From: Hymenobacter psychrotolerans DSM 18569
GTDB lineage: Bacteria > Bacteroidota > Bacteroidia > Cytophagales > Hymenobacteraceae
Reading direction: 5' to 3'
Assembly (NCBI RefSeq): GCF_900142395.1
Contig: NZ_FRAS01000005.1
Location: 124,001-188,000, forward strand
DNA: 64,000 nt
Both the position numbers and the translations under genes were made by a program. The notes under the pieces were generated by a model that was given only the letters and a program-made list of their open reading frames with translations, searched no databases and was not told where the DNA came from. This document shows positions 26,652 through 35,312 of this stretch, one piece after another (the first letter of the stretch is position 1; each line of letters begins with the position of its first letter).

Positions 26652-26959
26652 TGCAAACCGTCGTTCTTATCCCCGAACCCGAGTGGCGCCAGATTCTCGG
26701 CCGCCTGGAAAAGCTGGAAAGCGCCGAGCAGACACGTATCAGAGTAGAAGCCGCCGAAGCTGACGAGGTGCTGGCTGTGCGCCAGGCCGCCGCTTTTCTG
26801 GGTATGAAGCCCGAAGGCATCCGCAAAGCCCGCCGTGCCGGCCGCCTCAAGGGCGTCCGCATCAACGAGAAGGAGTGGGGCTTCTACCGCTCTGAGTTGA
26901 AACGCTACCAGTACCGCTACACTCGCCGCCTGCCCACCAACGAACGGCAAGCAGCCTGA
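26651..26959 (+). CDS. MerR/excisionase-like helix-turn-helix protein, copy 1
   Basis: 102 aa. An N-terminal coiled helix (EPEWRQILGRLEKLES) precedes the winged-HTH motif LAVRQAAAFLGMKPEGIRKA and RRAGRLKGVRINEKEWGF, as in HTH_17/excisionase proteins. The protein at 27025 has the same architecture and aligns throughout, so they are tandem paralogues. It may act as excision factor or as regulator of the replication operon. Start overlaps the previous stop by one base. Confidence 0.7.
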   Translation: MQTVVLIPEPEWRQILGRLEKLESAEQTRIRVEAAEADEVLAVRQAAAFLGMKPEGIRKARRAGRLKGVRINEKEWGFYRSELKRYQYRYTRRLPTNERQAA

Positions 26960-27024
26960 CGCTGAGCACCCCCGGCCCCCGCATCGGTTTTCTGGACATG
27001 GTTCAATCCTTAATGTTCAGCACC

Positions 27025-27333
27025 ATGCAGCTAGTCGTCCTTGTATCCGAAACCGAGTGGCATACGCTCCAAACCGAAGTAAGCAGATTAGGCGAGGCCC
27101 TGGCAGAACTTCTCTCACCTACGGCACCACCCGACGATGTGCTGACCACGGCCCAGGCCGCCGCCTACATCGGCTTGTCTGCCGAGGCCCTGCGGCGGGC
27201 CCGGCGCTTAGGCCGCATTCAAGGAGTGCGCCTCAACGAGAAGGATTGGGGTTTCCGCCGCTCCGCCCTTGATGCCTACCCGCGCCGCTACTCCCGCCCC
27301 TCATCTGCTTCATCCCCAACCTCTACTCCATGA
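27025..27333 (+). CDS. MerR/excisionase-like helix-turn-helix protein, copy 2
   Basis: 102 aa from the ATG at 27025 (MQLVVLVSETEWHTL); upstream codons from 26998 are open, but the chosen start matches the paralogue's N-terminus. HTH: LTTAQAAAYIGLSAEALRRA and RRLGRIQGVRLNEKDWGF. Divergence from copy 1 is substantial, so duplication is not recent. The final codons overlap the next gene by an ATGA junction. Confidence 0.7.
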   Translation: MQLVVLVSETEWHTLQTEVSRLGEALAELLSPTAPPDDVLTTAQAAAYIGLSAEALRRARRLGRIQGVRLNEKDWGFRRSALDAYPRRYSRPSSASSPTSTP

Positions 27334-27932
27334 CTACCCAGCTCCACGCCATCGTCGGCCCCGCTGCTCCGGCCACCCGCTCCATCATCCGCGTGCAGAA
27401 AGCCAAAGTCAAAAACCAGCACCTCACCTGCGAATTCACCGAGCAGCGCGCCGACGACGCCCCGCCCCGCGCGTTCTGCCTCACGGCCCAGGAGCAGGTG
27501 CACCCCGACCTGCTGCACTGGCTGGCCCAGCTCGTCCCGCACCTCTGCCTGCTCTGCGAACAGCTGACCGAAACGCCCCACTACTGGCCCGACGACGAAA
27601 CCGGTACGCTGCCGCCTCACTTCGAGCCCTTCACCCTCACCGGCTTCAGCGTCGGCAGCGGCGGCCGGGGCGTAACCCTCATCGGCCAGCGCCAGCTCGC
27701 CGGCGGTAAGGTGCTCAATCTCACCAGTCCCTACGTGTCCTTCGACGACGAGCAGCCCACCTACGCCTACGCCGGCCTGCTGGAAACCGCCCTCGACGCG
27801 GCTACTACCGAAGTGGAAGCCGCCCTGCGCGGCAAATGCACCGACTACCGCCAGCTCGATCTGTTCGAGCCCACGGCTGACGAGCCCGGCACCGCGCTGA
27901 TTTCCCTGATTCCGGTGGTAGCCCATGCATGA
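27330..27932 (+). CDS. Hypothetical protein of the replication operon (200 aa)
   Basis: No family recognised. The protein has a basic N-terminal part (IIRVQKAKVKNQHL), two Cys in LCLLCEQLTE, and a Gly-rich segment TGFSVGSGGRGVTLIGQRQL that may be a beta turn region. It ends AHA and overlaps the next start (ATGA). In related mobile elements this slot often holds a single-strand-DNA or recombination accessory protein, but the sequence does not prove that. Confidence 0.6.
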   Translation: MTTQLHAIVGPAAPATRSIIRVQKAKVKNQHLTCEFTEQRADDAPPRAFCLTAQEQVHPDLLHWLAQLVPHLCLLCEQLTETPHYWPDDETGTLPPHFEPFTLTGFSVGSGGRGVTLIGQRQLAGGKVLNLTSPYVSFDDEQPTYAYAGLLETALDAATTEVEAALRGKCTDYRQLDLFEPTADEPGTALISLIPVVAHA

Positions 27933-28987
27933 ACTACATCCAGCACACCCGCGCTGCCCACCAGCAGCTGGCCAGCCAGCCCGCGGCTACCCCGCACCAC
28001 GTCAGCCTGTATTGGGCCCTGTTCTACCAGTGGAACGCTGCCCGTTTCCCGGCCAGTCTGCCCCTGAATCACGCCGACCTGATGCGGGCCGCCCATATCG
28101 GCAACGAGAAAACCTACCGGGCCGCTCTGCGCGACCTACACGCCTGGCAGTTGCTGGCTTACCAGCCCAGCCACACCCGCTACCAGCCCAGCACCTGCTG
28201 CCTGGCTGACCTCTCCGACGCCCCCGGCATCGGGGGCGAAACTGCCCCTCAGGCCCCGCCCGCATCGGGGCCACAACTGCCCACGCAGCCCGGCACCGGG
28301 GCCAGAAGTGCCCCTTATGCCATTGCTTCATCGGAGGCAGAAGTGCCCGAACTACTTGGGGCAGAACTGCCCCTCATGCCGCCCGCATCGGGGGCAGATG
28401 TGCCCCAACACTCCTTATATGATAAAACAGGTAGTAGTAAAACCACTACCCATAAACCTACTCCCTTCGGTCGTAGTGAGGCGCCGCACCCCGAAAAAAA
28501 AATAGGGGAGATGCCGGCCACTAACGACAGGCTTTCAGGGGCGGAGGTGGTCGGCGACGAACCAACGCCCCCAATTACGCCCCCAAAAAACTCGGCCTCT
28601 GGTTCCCGTGCGGCCACCGTCCGCCAAGCCACCACCGGCACCCGCCTCGGTCGGCCGCCGCGCCCGGAAATCCCCTTTGCCGAGTCCGAATACGCCGACG
28701 TGGAGCACTTCATCCAGGCCTTCCAGGGCACCGATTACGCCCTGGCTGACCTGCGCCTTTACCACGAGAAAGTGCGCCTCTGGCGCGACCGGAAAACCGG
28801 GGAGCCGCCCCGCCGCCGCGACTGGCTGGCCACCGCCCAACGCTTCATGCTCAACGACGCCCATGACAACCGCCTCAAACTCGCTCCAACCTCACCGCCA
28901 GGGGCACCTGCCGGCCCCGGCGGGCACCAGCCCGGCCTCACAATTGATGCGCTTTACGAGCAGTTCTACCCTCGGCGCCCTGGTTAG
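27929..28987 (+). CDS. Putative replication initiator with internal iteron-like repeats
   Basis: Residues 1 to about 95 are helical with a winged-helix look (HADLMRAAHIGNEKTYRAAL and RDLHAWQLLAYQPS), resembling DnaD-like or phage replication-organiser N-terminal domains. Residues about 100-160 are low complexity (Pro/Ala/Gly) and are encoded by six dyad repeats followed by AT-rich DNA. The C-terminal part (FIQAFQGTDYALADLRLYHE) is again helical, possibly for helicase loading. The split into DNA-binding N-terminus, repeat-encoded linker and C-terminal interaction part parallels lambda O. Replication function is inferred from context and layout. Confidence 0.6.
   Translation: MNYIQHTRAAHQQLASQPAATPHHVSLYWALFYQWNAARFPASLPLNHADLMRAAHIGNEKTYRAALRDLHAWQLLAYQPSHTRYQPSTCCLADLSDAPGIGGETAPQAPPASGPQLPTQPGTGARSAPYAIASSEAEVPELLGAELPLMPPASGADVPQHSLYDKTGSSKTTTHKPTPFGRSEAPHPEKKIGEMPATNDRLSGAEVVGDEPTPPITPPKNSASGSRAATVRQATTGTRLGRPPRPEIPFAESEYADVEHFIQAFQGTDYALADLRLYHEKVRLWRDRKTGEPPRRRDWLATAQRFMLNDAHDNRLKLAPTSPPGAPAGPGGHQPGLTIDALYEQFYPRRPG
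28232..28406 (+). repeat. Six iteron-like dyads inside the initiator gene (candidate origin)
   Basis: Six 17-bp imperfect dyads, consensus GGGGSCAGAASTGCCCC, start at 28232, 28267, 28298, 28333, 28357 and 28390; four are preceded by CATC. Copy 5 contains a perfect GGGGCAG-AA-CTGCCCC. Immediately after the last copy the DNA becomes AT-rich (about 28407-28460, with TTATATGATAAAA), suitable for unwinding. Confidence 0.65.
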
Positions 28988-29717
28988 CCAGCCCACCACC
29001 GAGGCCACGGCCATCCTGGTGGCCCAACTCAGCGTCGGCCTCACCATTGAGCAGGCCGCCGCTGCCCCCAAGCTGTTCCAGCTCAGCCGCCAGTACGGCG
29101 AGGATGAAATCCGTAAGCTGCTGGCTGTCATCCTGCGCGCTTTCGTGGATTCCGTGCGCGTACCCGACAAACCCACCGTCGCCGACATCCTCGACTTGGC
29201 CGACACCTTGCTGCTCACTTACTCCCACGATTCCCTGCGCGACATCGTGCTGGCCCTCAAACAGGCCCGCACCACCGGCACCATCTTCTACCAAGCCCTT
29301 GACCCCGCCACCATCTACGGCCTGCTCAAAACCTACTTCGAGAAAAAAGCCCAGTACCTCGAACAGCAGCACCTCGACCAGAAAGCCCGCAGCACCGCCG
29401 CTGAAAATAGCGCTCTAACCCAACTGCAGCAAGCCGCCCCGCAACTCGCCGCCGGCATCGGCCGCCAGCTCCCGCCCGACCACCCCAACCTCGACCACCT
29501 ACGCCAGCGCCTCACCCTCATCAAGCAGAAGGCAAAACGTGGCCTACTGACCGACGAACAGGCCCAGCAGCTGCGCGACGAAACCCAAGCCGCCGCCCGG
29601 CGCGACCCGCGTCCCGACTGGCAGCCAAGCCCCGAGGCCCAGAAGCTCATCAACGCCCGCCACCGCGCCGAAGACCGCCGCCTGGCTGAAAAGTACCGTC
29701 CCAACTCAGCCGCCTGA
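28863..29717 (+). CDS. Putative replication-associated helical protein (284 aa)
   Basis: The start is uncertain: ATG at 28863 (MTTASNSLQP) overlaps the initiator gene by 125 bp, and ATG at 28947 (MRFTSSSTLG) overlaps by 41 bp. The stable part starts near LGALVSQPTTEATAIL and is all helical, with FQLSRQYGEDEIRKLLAVIL and a charged coiled coil around KKAQYLEQQHLDQKARS. No family recognised. Position after the initiator suggests a helicase loader or organiser partner, by analogy with lambda P only. Confidence 0.55.
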   Translation: MTTASNSLQPHRQGHLPAPAGTSPASQLMRFTSSSTLGALVSQPTTEATAILVAQLSVGLTIEQAAAAPKLFQLSRQYGEDEIRKLLAVILRAFVDSVRVPDKPTVADILDLADTLLLTYSHDSLRDIVLALKQARTTGTIFYQALDPATIYGLLKTYFEKKAQYLEQQHLDQKARSTAAENSALTQLQQAAPQLAAGIGRQLPPDHPNLDHLRQRLTLIKQKAKRGLLTDEQAQQLRDETQAAARRDPRPDWQPSPEAQKLINARHRAEDRRLAEKYRPNSAA

Positions 29718-29719
29718 CC

Positions 29720-29968
29720 ATGCACGCTTACACTACTACTCCCGCCCAGCGCCTGGCCGAGTTGCGCCGCGACCTAGCTACTAAAATCCGGCAACATCCT
29801 GCCTGGGTGCGCGAAAAGCACCTCACCCACGCCGCCGCCGACCAGCGCCTAGCCGCCACCCGTGACGCCCTAGCCGACCTCGAGCAGCTGCACGCGCCAA
29901 CGCAAACTCCGGTGCCGTCAGCTGTGCCAGACACCAGCATGGTCAAATCCAAGTCCAGCAGCCAATAG
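29720..29968 (+). CDS. Small hypothetical protein (82 aa)
   Basis: It begins 2 bp after the previous stop. The sequence is helical and basic at the N-terminus (AQRLAELRRDLATKI) with a Pro/Ser/Thr-rich tail, without membrane segments or recognised family. Tight spacing to both neighbours supports co-expression with the replication genes and the methyltransferase. Confidence 0.55.
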   Translation: MHAYTTTPAQRLAELRRDLATKIRQHPAWVREKHLTHAAADQRLAATRDALADLEQLHAPTQTPVPSAVPDTSMVKSKSSSQ

Positions 29969-29970
29969 GA

Positions 29971-30726
29971 GTGAAGCCACTTACCCACGCCTCGCTCTTC
30001 ACCGGCCTCGGTGCCTTCGACCTCGCCGCCGAGTGGCTCGGCTGGCCCACCATCTTCCAGGTCGAGCAAAACTCCTTCTGCCTCAACGTACTCGCCCGTC
30101 ACTTCCCCCATGCCCACCGCCACCCCGACATCCACACCTTCGACGCCACGCCCTACGCCGGCACAGTTGACGTGCTTACTGGCGGCTTCCCCTGCCAATC
30201 CTTCTCCCTTGCTGGAAAAGGCGCAATGGACCTCACGCTCTGGCGCCAGATGCTTCGCTGCGTGGTCGAGTGCAGCCCCGCGTGGGTCGTGGCAGAAAAT
30301 GTTCGGGGTCTGCTTGCTCGTAGCCACGGGCTGGTACTCGAAGAAATCTGCGCTGACCTGGAAGCTGCGGGCTATTCCGTCTTCCCACCGCTGCTACTTC
30401 CAGCTGCTGCCGCAGATGCTGACCACCGCCGCGAACGGCTTTGGCTGGTTGCCCACGCCCGTAGCCAACGACAGCCGCAACAGCACGCTACCCCCGTCCC
30501 AGAAGAACCGGACGCGGGGCCAGTTCTGCTCCATTCCCTCGTTCCTGCTCAACCACAACTGCGCCCCCGGTACGCCTCTCTCAGTGAGGTTCTACGAGAG
30601 GCTAATGGGCTTCCCGAACAACTGGACCCTACCACCCGAAACGCCGCCCTGCACGCCCTAGGCAACAGTATACACCCAGTCGTAGCGTTCAATCTATTGC
30701 GAAGTATTGCCTATATGTATCCTTAA
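29971..30726 (+). CDS. DNA (cytosine-5) methyltransferase, orphan phage type
   Basis: Transfers methyl from SAM to cytosine C5. Motif I is SLFTGLGAFDLAAEWLGW, motif IV GGFPCQSFS (catalytic Cys75), motif VI ENV (109-111), motif VIII DHRRERLW, and motif X ALGNSIHPVVAF near the end. The start is GTG at 29971, two bases after the previous stop. At 251 aa it is short, with a very small target-recognition region. No cognate restriction enzyme is adjacent, so it probably protects the mobile element. A second open frame over most of the gene also resembles C5-methyltransferase sequence (see 30011-30661). Confidence 0.88.
   Translation: MKPLTHASLFTGLGAFDLAAEWLGWPTIFQVEQNSFCLNVLARHFPHAHRHPDIHTFDATPYAGTVDVLTGGFPCQSFSLAGKGAMDLTLWRQMLRCVVECSPAWVVAENVRGLLARSHGLVLEEICADLEAAGYSVFPPLLLPAAAADADHRRERLWLVAHARSQRQPQQHATPVPEEPDAGPVLLHSLVPAQPQLRPRYASLSEVLREANGLPEQLDPTTRNAALHALGNSIHPVVAFNLLRSIAYMYP
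30011..30661 (+). other. Overlapping open frame with methyltransferase-like motifs
   Basis: A second plus-strand frame is open for 216 codons inside the C5 methyltransferase gene. From codon 114 it reads ALTWKLRA, YFQLLPQ, GWLPTPVANDSRN and, at 198-206, LMGFPNNWT. These are features I know from the C-terminal halves of other phage cytosine methylases. It is not proposed as an independent gene; either overprinting or an ancestral frame change would explain it. Confidence 0.35.
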
Positions 30727-30917
30727 CCAAGCTTCAAATCCAATGCGGCCAGCTTAAAGCGTTGCCAGTGGGCTGGTACTTTAGTATTACTGTCTTATCC
30801 AAGTCTGATAATTCACACTTCCTAGCTGAACAAGCATAGTATTGACCCATCTATTCATCTTATATTTAGAGCCCAATTCTGGGCGGTTCTCATCTATTTT
30901 TACTTGTTCTATTCGTT

Positions 30918-33900
30918 ATGCCTCAGCTTCAGGCAGGCTATGCCATTGAGGAAGTAGTCCGGTTCCTATCCGATTCCAAGCTTCATAATCCTCTTCCCGC
31001 ATCACAAGTCCACGCCCTTCTTCATCACCTGTCCTGGTTTGAAGTTGAGTCTTCGGTCACATTTGATGGTCCTGGCGTCGAGCATGACGATGAAGCCCTC
31101 TGGGCCGTAGCGGCCAATCTTGTCAGCCGTGGCTTACCCACCCGCGCGCCCGTTTCTCTGGCCGAAGCAACACTCAAAACGTATTGGCCACAAGGCACCG
31201 TTCAAGACGAGAATGCAGCTGCCAAGGGTGCCTGGATGTTCTCACTCACGCCACCCGCCAAGCCTGACTTATGGGCCCAATGGATGTGGCGGGCCATGCA
31301 TCCTATCGACCCCCGCTTAGGTACCGACGCCAAGATGTTGCGCCAGCTGCAAAGCTGGGAATCTCACGGCAGCGACTTTGAGCGGCGCTTCCTAACCAGC
31401 ATCCTGCCCGCCACTGATGGAGCCTACCTCATGCAGTTGGCCCAGCCCCAAGTGTCGTTGCGCAACTTGCTCGAATGGGCCCCCGACGATGCGGAACAGT
31501 TACACAAGCTTCTGCAAACCAACCCCGAGGACTTCACCGACCAGTCTATAGATTTTACCCTCCCTTTACCTTACCCATGGTACCGGAACGGACTGACCAG
31601 CAGCCCGCCCACCGCCGGCTTCATCCTGGAAGTAGATGGTAGTCAGCACTGGGAAGATGACGTCCAACAACGCAAGGACGCTGCCCGCGACAAAGCCGCC
31701 CGGGATGCTGGGTGGTGGCCACTTCGCTTACGAACCACCGAGTTTGACACCCCTGAACGGCCCCTTACTCCGCTCCAGGAGGCTATTAGTCAGCACAGTT
31801 ACTTTCAACTTGTCCGAACCAACTACGAGCGTCCCCTCTTGGACACGCCCGCTGGCCGTTCTGCCCTTGGCCTGACTCTCGGGCCCTTGGCAGTGGCCCG
31901 TGTTCATCGCACCCTGTTGGAGTGCATGCTCAACGGCATCCTACCTGCTCACAAACCAAGCTGGCGCATTGCTATTATTGAGCGCGACCTACCCTGTGCC
32001 GTGTGGGCCGTTACCTGCCTCGTTGAACAACTGCAACAACTCTACACGCTGCAAGGTCTCGGGCGTAGTCTGCCTGGCATTGAGCTATATGTGCAGCCCT
32101 CAGCTGATTTCAGGCAGCCACCAATCACTGACGACCTCAGCTTCACAATCCATAAGCTGCTGCCAGAGGTAGCGCTGGAGGACAAGTACGATGTGCTGCT
32201 CGATGTTTCCATCCTGCAGCGCCCTGGCTTTACCCATGCTCCAGCCTTGGGGCAGACGCCCTGCCTTACGCTCCGCACGGCCCACGCGCCCCAGCAGGCC
32301 CGTCGTTTCCGCTCGGCCCCGCTCATCCCGTACCCGCCCATTGTAGAGCGTGACGGCAGCAGTGAATCAGCCTATAGCATCCCCGAGGAGCAGAAACCCC
32401 GCGAGGCAGCGCTGGAGTATTTCGTTCAGAATATCTTCCGCAAAATGGGGCTACGCAACGGCCAGCTTCCCATTATCAGCCGTGGCCTGCAAGCAAAAAG
32501 TGTCCTTGGTCTTTTGCCTACGGGTGGGGGTAAGTCCCTGACTTACCAGCTGGCAGCATTGCTCCAGCCTGGCGTGGCCTTGGTGGTCGACCCCATCAAG
32601 TCGCTCATGCTCGACCAATTCGACGGCCTCCAGGATAACGGTATTGACGCGGCCTCTTTCGTCAATGGCTCTGTGCGCTCCCGAACCCAGCGGGAACTGC
32701 GCTTAGCCCGCCTGAAGCGCGGAGAACTGCTGTTTTTCTTCATTTCTCCCGAGCGCATGGTCATTCCTGAGTTTCGGCAGAAGCTCCAGGATATGTACCG
32801 CGCCGAGCCGAAAGTCGGGTTCAGTTACTGTGTTATCGACGAAGCCCACTGCGTATCCGAGTGGGGCCACGACTTCCGCACTCCCTACCTCCGCCTCGGC
32901 GCGAATGCCCGTACCCACTGCCGCACCTACACCGGCGAGCCCATTCCCCTCTACGGTCTCACCGCCACCGCCTCCTTCGACGTGCTGGCCGACGTGCAGC
33001 GGGAGCTTAACCTCGAGCACGAAGACGAAGCCATTGTGCGAACTGAAGTGTCGGCCCGGCAAGAGCTGCATGTGCGCATCCTTCCCATCAAAGTCAACGA
33101 CCCGTTCCGCTTCGACGCCGCCGGCGCCGCCAAAAAGAAGGCCCTGGCTGACTTGCTACCCCGCATAGCCCAAGATCTGATTGGCGTCAATGGTGAGTCC
33201 GCCATTTCCCTGGAAGACGATCAGCCCATCACAGTTCGATCTGTTCCCAACCTGCGCGAGGATACCTTCTTTGCACCCGATGAGCAGGGGCAATACCCGC
33301 ACGCCGGCCTGATCTTCTGCCCGCACAAAAGTCATAAGATATCCTCGGGGGTACGCAACGTAGTCTACTCCCTCAACGAGCCAGGACAGGGTCTGCCACA
33401 CCTTAGGACCGGCTATTTCATGGGCGGCAACTCCGACGATGGGGACGCCTCCGAGCAAACCCAGCAGCGTGAAACCGCTGCTATGGACGCCATGCAAACC
33501 CGGTTCAAAGCCAATGAGCTGAACTTGCTGGTGGCCACCAAGGCCTTTGGGATGGGCATCGACAAGCCCAACGTCCGCTACACCGTCCACGTCTGCTACC
33601 CCGGCTCCATTGAGAGCTTCGTGCAGGAAGCTGGCCGGGCCGGCCGTGACCGGGCCACAGCCGTCAACTACGTCCTCTACTATCCCGAAGACCTCGAAAT
33701 TCAGCAGAACTTCCTGGCCAACGCTTTCAAAGGCAAGCACAAGGAGGACAGCGTAATGCGGGAGCTGCTCACGCGCATAACTTTCCCCACGTCTGAGCAA
33801 TGCGAGGAAATTAACTTGGAGTTGAGTGATGCTTTTCCTGAGATTACAGTAACGGCCAAACTTTATATTCCGAAGGGTGAGACGCTTGCTCGGTATATTT

Positions 33901-35303
33901 ATTTAAATGAAAGCCATGATTCTGCATACGGACTGGTAGACCTTGCCAAAGCTTCAGCTCCCCGTGGCAAACTCCTCAACAAAGGCCACATCTCAACGGA
34001 GGTTGCACAAGCTGTAATTGACTGGACGATAAACTACCTACTCACGGAGCTACCCGACCACGCGCGTACTTCTCAGGTAAATCTGGTTCATGCCCTGAGC
34101 GGCGGTAGCGCGACGGCTAGTACGCCCGGCATCCTGCCTCGCTTAGAAGAAGTAGACTTCAGCGAAACTCCCGAGGCGCTTACCCTTGGCTTCACCAACG
34201 GCACCCTGCGCGAAATCAGCGAAGCCGCTGCAACCTTCAATCTCAAATTACCGGTTCCTCTGTTGCGTAAAGCCGCGGCTTTCGCACACACTCCAGAAAA
34301 GTTTCTGGCCAACTTGGGTACAGAATACAAAAAGGCCCACAGCGTCACGCTGCAGGTTCCCGCTGACCTGCGGCAGCTGATTCATGAGTTAGTGCCGCAG
34401 CTTCGCCAAGAAGAAGACACCTTCAAAGCCGTGCACCGGCTCTGCCTGCTCGGCGTCGTGCGCGACTACACCATCGACTACGGGGCCCGTTCTACCACCC
34501 TGTACTTCGCTCCCCGCCAAACAGCCGAGGAACTACTGGCTGCCTACAAAAAATACTTGGAGCGCTACACTACTGCTCCCAGTGCCACCATCCGCCTCGC
34601 GTCTGTAGAGCAGGAAGCTCAGAGCAGATCTGTCCTGGAAGCCTGCCTCACCGACCTATTGGAGTTCACGTACACCGAAACCGCCGCCAAACGCCAGGAG
34701 TCCATCAAAGCAATGGCCAACGCCTGCGAAATGGGCCTCACCGGCGAAAACCTGAGTGAGTATTTTGACCTCTACTTCAACTCCAAATATGCCCGCGAAA
34801 AGTACCTGCCCGCCGAAACGCAGAAAGGCAAGCACTTCGACAAAGACTTGTTGTGGAAGTACATGGACTACCTCCGCAACCCACCTGACAACCTAGGCAA
34901 GGAGAAGGACAACGCCAAGCACCTGCGTGGTGCCTGCCGCCGTCTGCTCGATGACCGCGCCTTCAGCGCCAATGGCGCCGTGCTGCTCCTCAGCGGCTTT
35001 ACCTCTTTGTTTCTCGAGTTAAGCAAGCCCGAGGAGCGCCAGGCTGAACGCATATTCGAGGAGGGACGCACCCAACTGCTGGCCGGTTTCCGTGCCTTTC
35101 AGGAGCAGGACCAGCTCAGCACCGAGGCCCTACTGGAATTCGCCCGCCAGTTCGCCACCGAAGCAGGCCGCTACGACTACAACTTAGCGGCTTTCATCAA
35201 CACCCACATTACCGACCAACTTGAGCTGGAACTAAATGCTCGTTGGCTCCAGGAATTCAATCATCGTTTCGACGACCGCCTAGTCCCGGCCGTCGTTGCT
35301 TAA
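30918..35303 (+). CDS. Giant nuclease-RecQ-like helicase fusion (1461 aa)
   Basis: A RecQ-family superfamily 2 helicase: Walker A TGGGKS (Lys539), DEAH box at 641-644 within CVIDEAHCVSEWGHDF, LTATAS, ATKAFGMGIDKPNV and QEAGRAGRD. Upstream, residues about 234-275 hold a PD-(D/E)XK/DUF559-like core (FILEVDGSQHW with Glu238, Asp240; then RDAGWWPLRLRTTEF), so a nuclease is fused ahead of the helicase. The N-terminal 150 and C-terminal 500 residues have no family I recognise. Classical RecQ is about 600 aa, so most of this protein is extra. It starts the defence island and is followed after 9 bp by a tail-anchored coiled-coil gene. Probably anti-phage; not a named system I can identify. Confidence 0.82.
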   Translation: MPQLQAGYAIEEVVRFLSDSKLHNPLPASQVHALLHHLSWFEVESSVTFDGPGVEHDDEALWAVAANLVSRGLPTRAPVSLAEATLKTYWPQGTVQDENAAAKGAWMFSLTPPAKPDLWAQWMWRAMHPIDPRLGTDAKMLRQLQSWESHGSDFERRFLTSILPATDGAYLMQLAQPQVSLRNLLEWAPDDAEQLHKLLQTNPEDFTDQSIDFTLPLPYPWYRNGLTSSPPTAGFILEVDGSQHWEDDVQQRKDAARDKAARDAGWWPLRLRTTEFDTPERPLTPLQEAISQHSYFQLVRTNYERPLLDTPAGRSALGLTLGPLAVARVHRTLLECMLNGILPAHKPSWRIAIIERDLPCAVWAVTCLVEQLQQLYTLQGLGRSLPGIELYVQPSADFRQPPITDDLSFTIHKLLPEVALEDKYDVLLDVSILQRPGFTHAPALGQTPCLTLRTAHAPQQARRFRSAPLIPYPPIVERDGSSESAYSIPEEQKPREAALEYFVQNIFRKMGLRNGQLPIISRGLQAKSVLGLLPTGGGKSLTYQLAALLQPGVALVVDPIKSLMLDQFDGLQDNGIDAASFVNGSVRSRTQRELRLARLKRGELLFFFISPERMVIPEFRQKLQDMYRAEPKVGFSYCVIDEAHCVSEWGHDFRTPYLRLGANARTHCRTYTGEPIPLYGLTATASFDVLADVQRELNLEHEDEAIVRTEVSARQELHVRILPIKVNDPFRFDAAGAAKKKALADLLPRIAQDLIGVNGESAISLEDDQPITVRSVPNLREDTFFAPDEQGQYPHAGLIFCPHKSHKISSGVRNVVYSLNEPGQGLPHLRTGYFMGGNSDDGDASEQTQQRETAAMDAMQTRFKANELNLLVATKAFGMGIDKPNVRYTVHVCYPGSIESFVQEAGRAGRDRATAVNYVLYYPEDLEIQQNFLANAFKGKHKEDSVMRELLTRITFPTSEQCEEINLELSDAFPEITVTAKLYIPKGETLARYIYLNESHDSAYGLVDLAKASAPRGKLLNKGHISTEVAQAVIDWTINYLLTELPDHARTSQVNLVHALSGGSATASTPGILPRLEEVDFSETPEALTLGFTNGTLREISEAAATFNLKLPVPLLRKAAAFAHTPEKFLANLGTEYKKAHSVTLQVPADLRQLIHELVPQLRQEEDTFKAVHRLCLLGVVRDYTIDYGARSTTLYFAPRQTAEELLAAYKKYLERYTTAPSATIRLASVEQEAQSRSVLEACLTDLLEFTYTETAAKRQESIKAMANACEMGLTGENLSEYFDLYFNSKYAREKYLPAETQKGKHFDKDLLWKYMDYLRNPPDNLGKEKDNAKHLRGACRRLLDDRAFSANGAVLLLSGFTSLFLELSKPEERQAERIFEEGRTQLLAGFRAFQEQDQLSTEALLEFARQFATEAGRYDYNLAAFINTHITDQLELELNARWLQEFNHRFDDRLVPAVVA

Positions 35304-35312
35304 GGCTCTATT

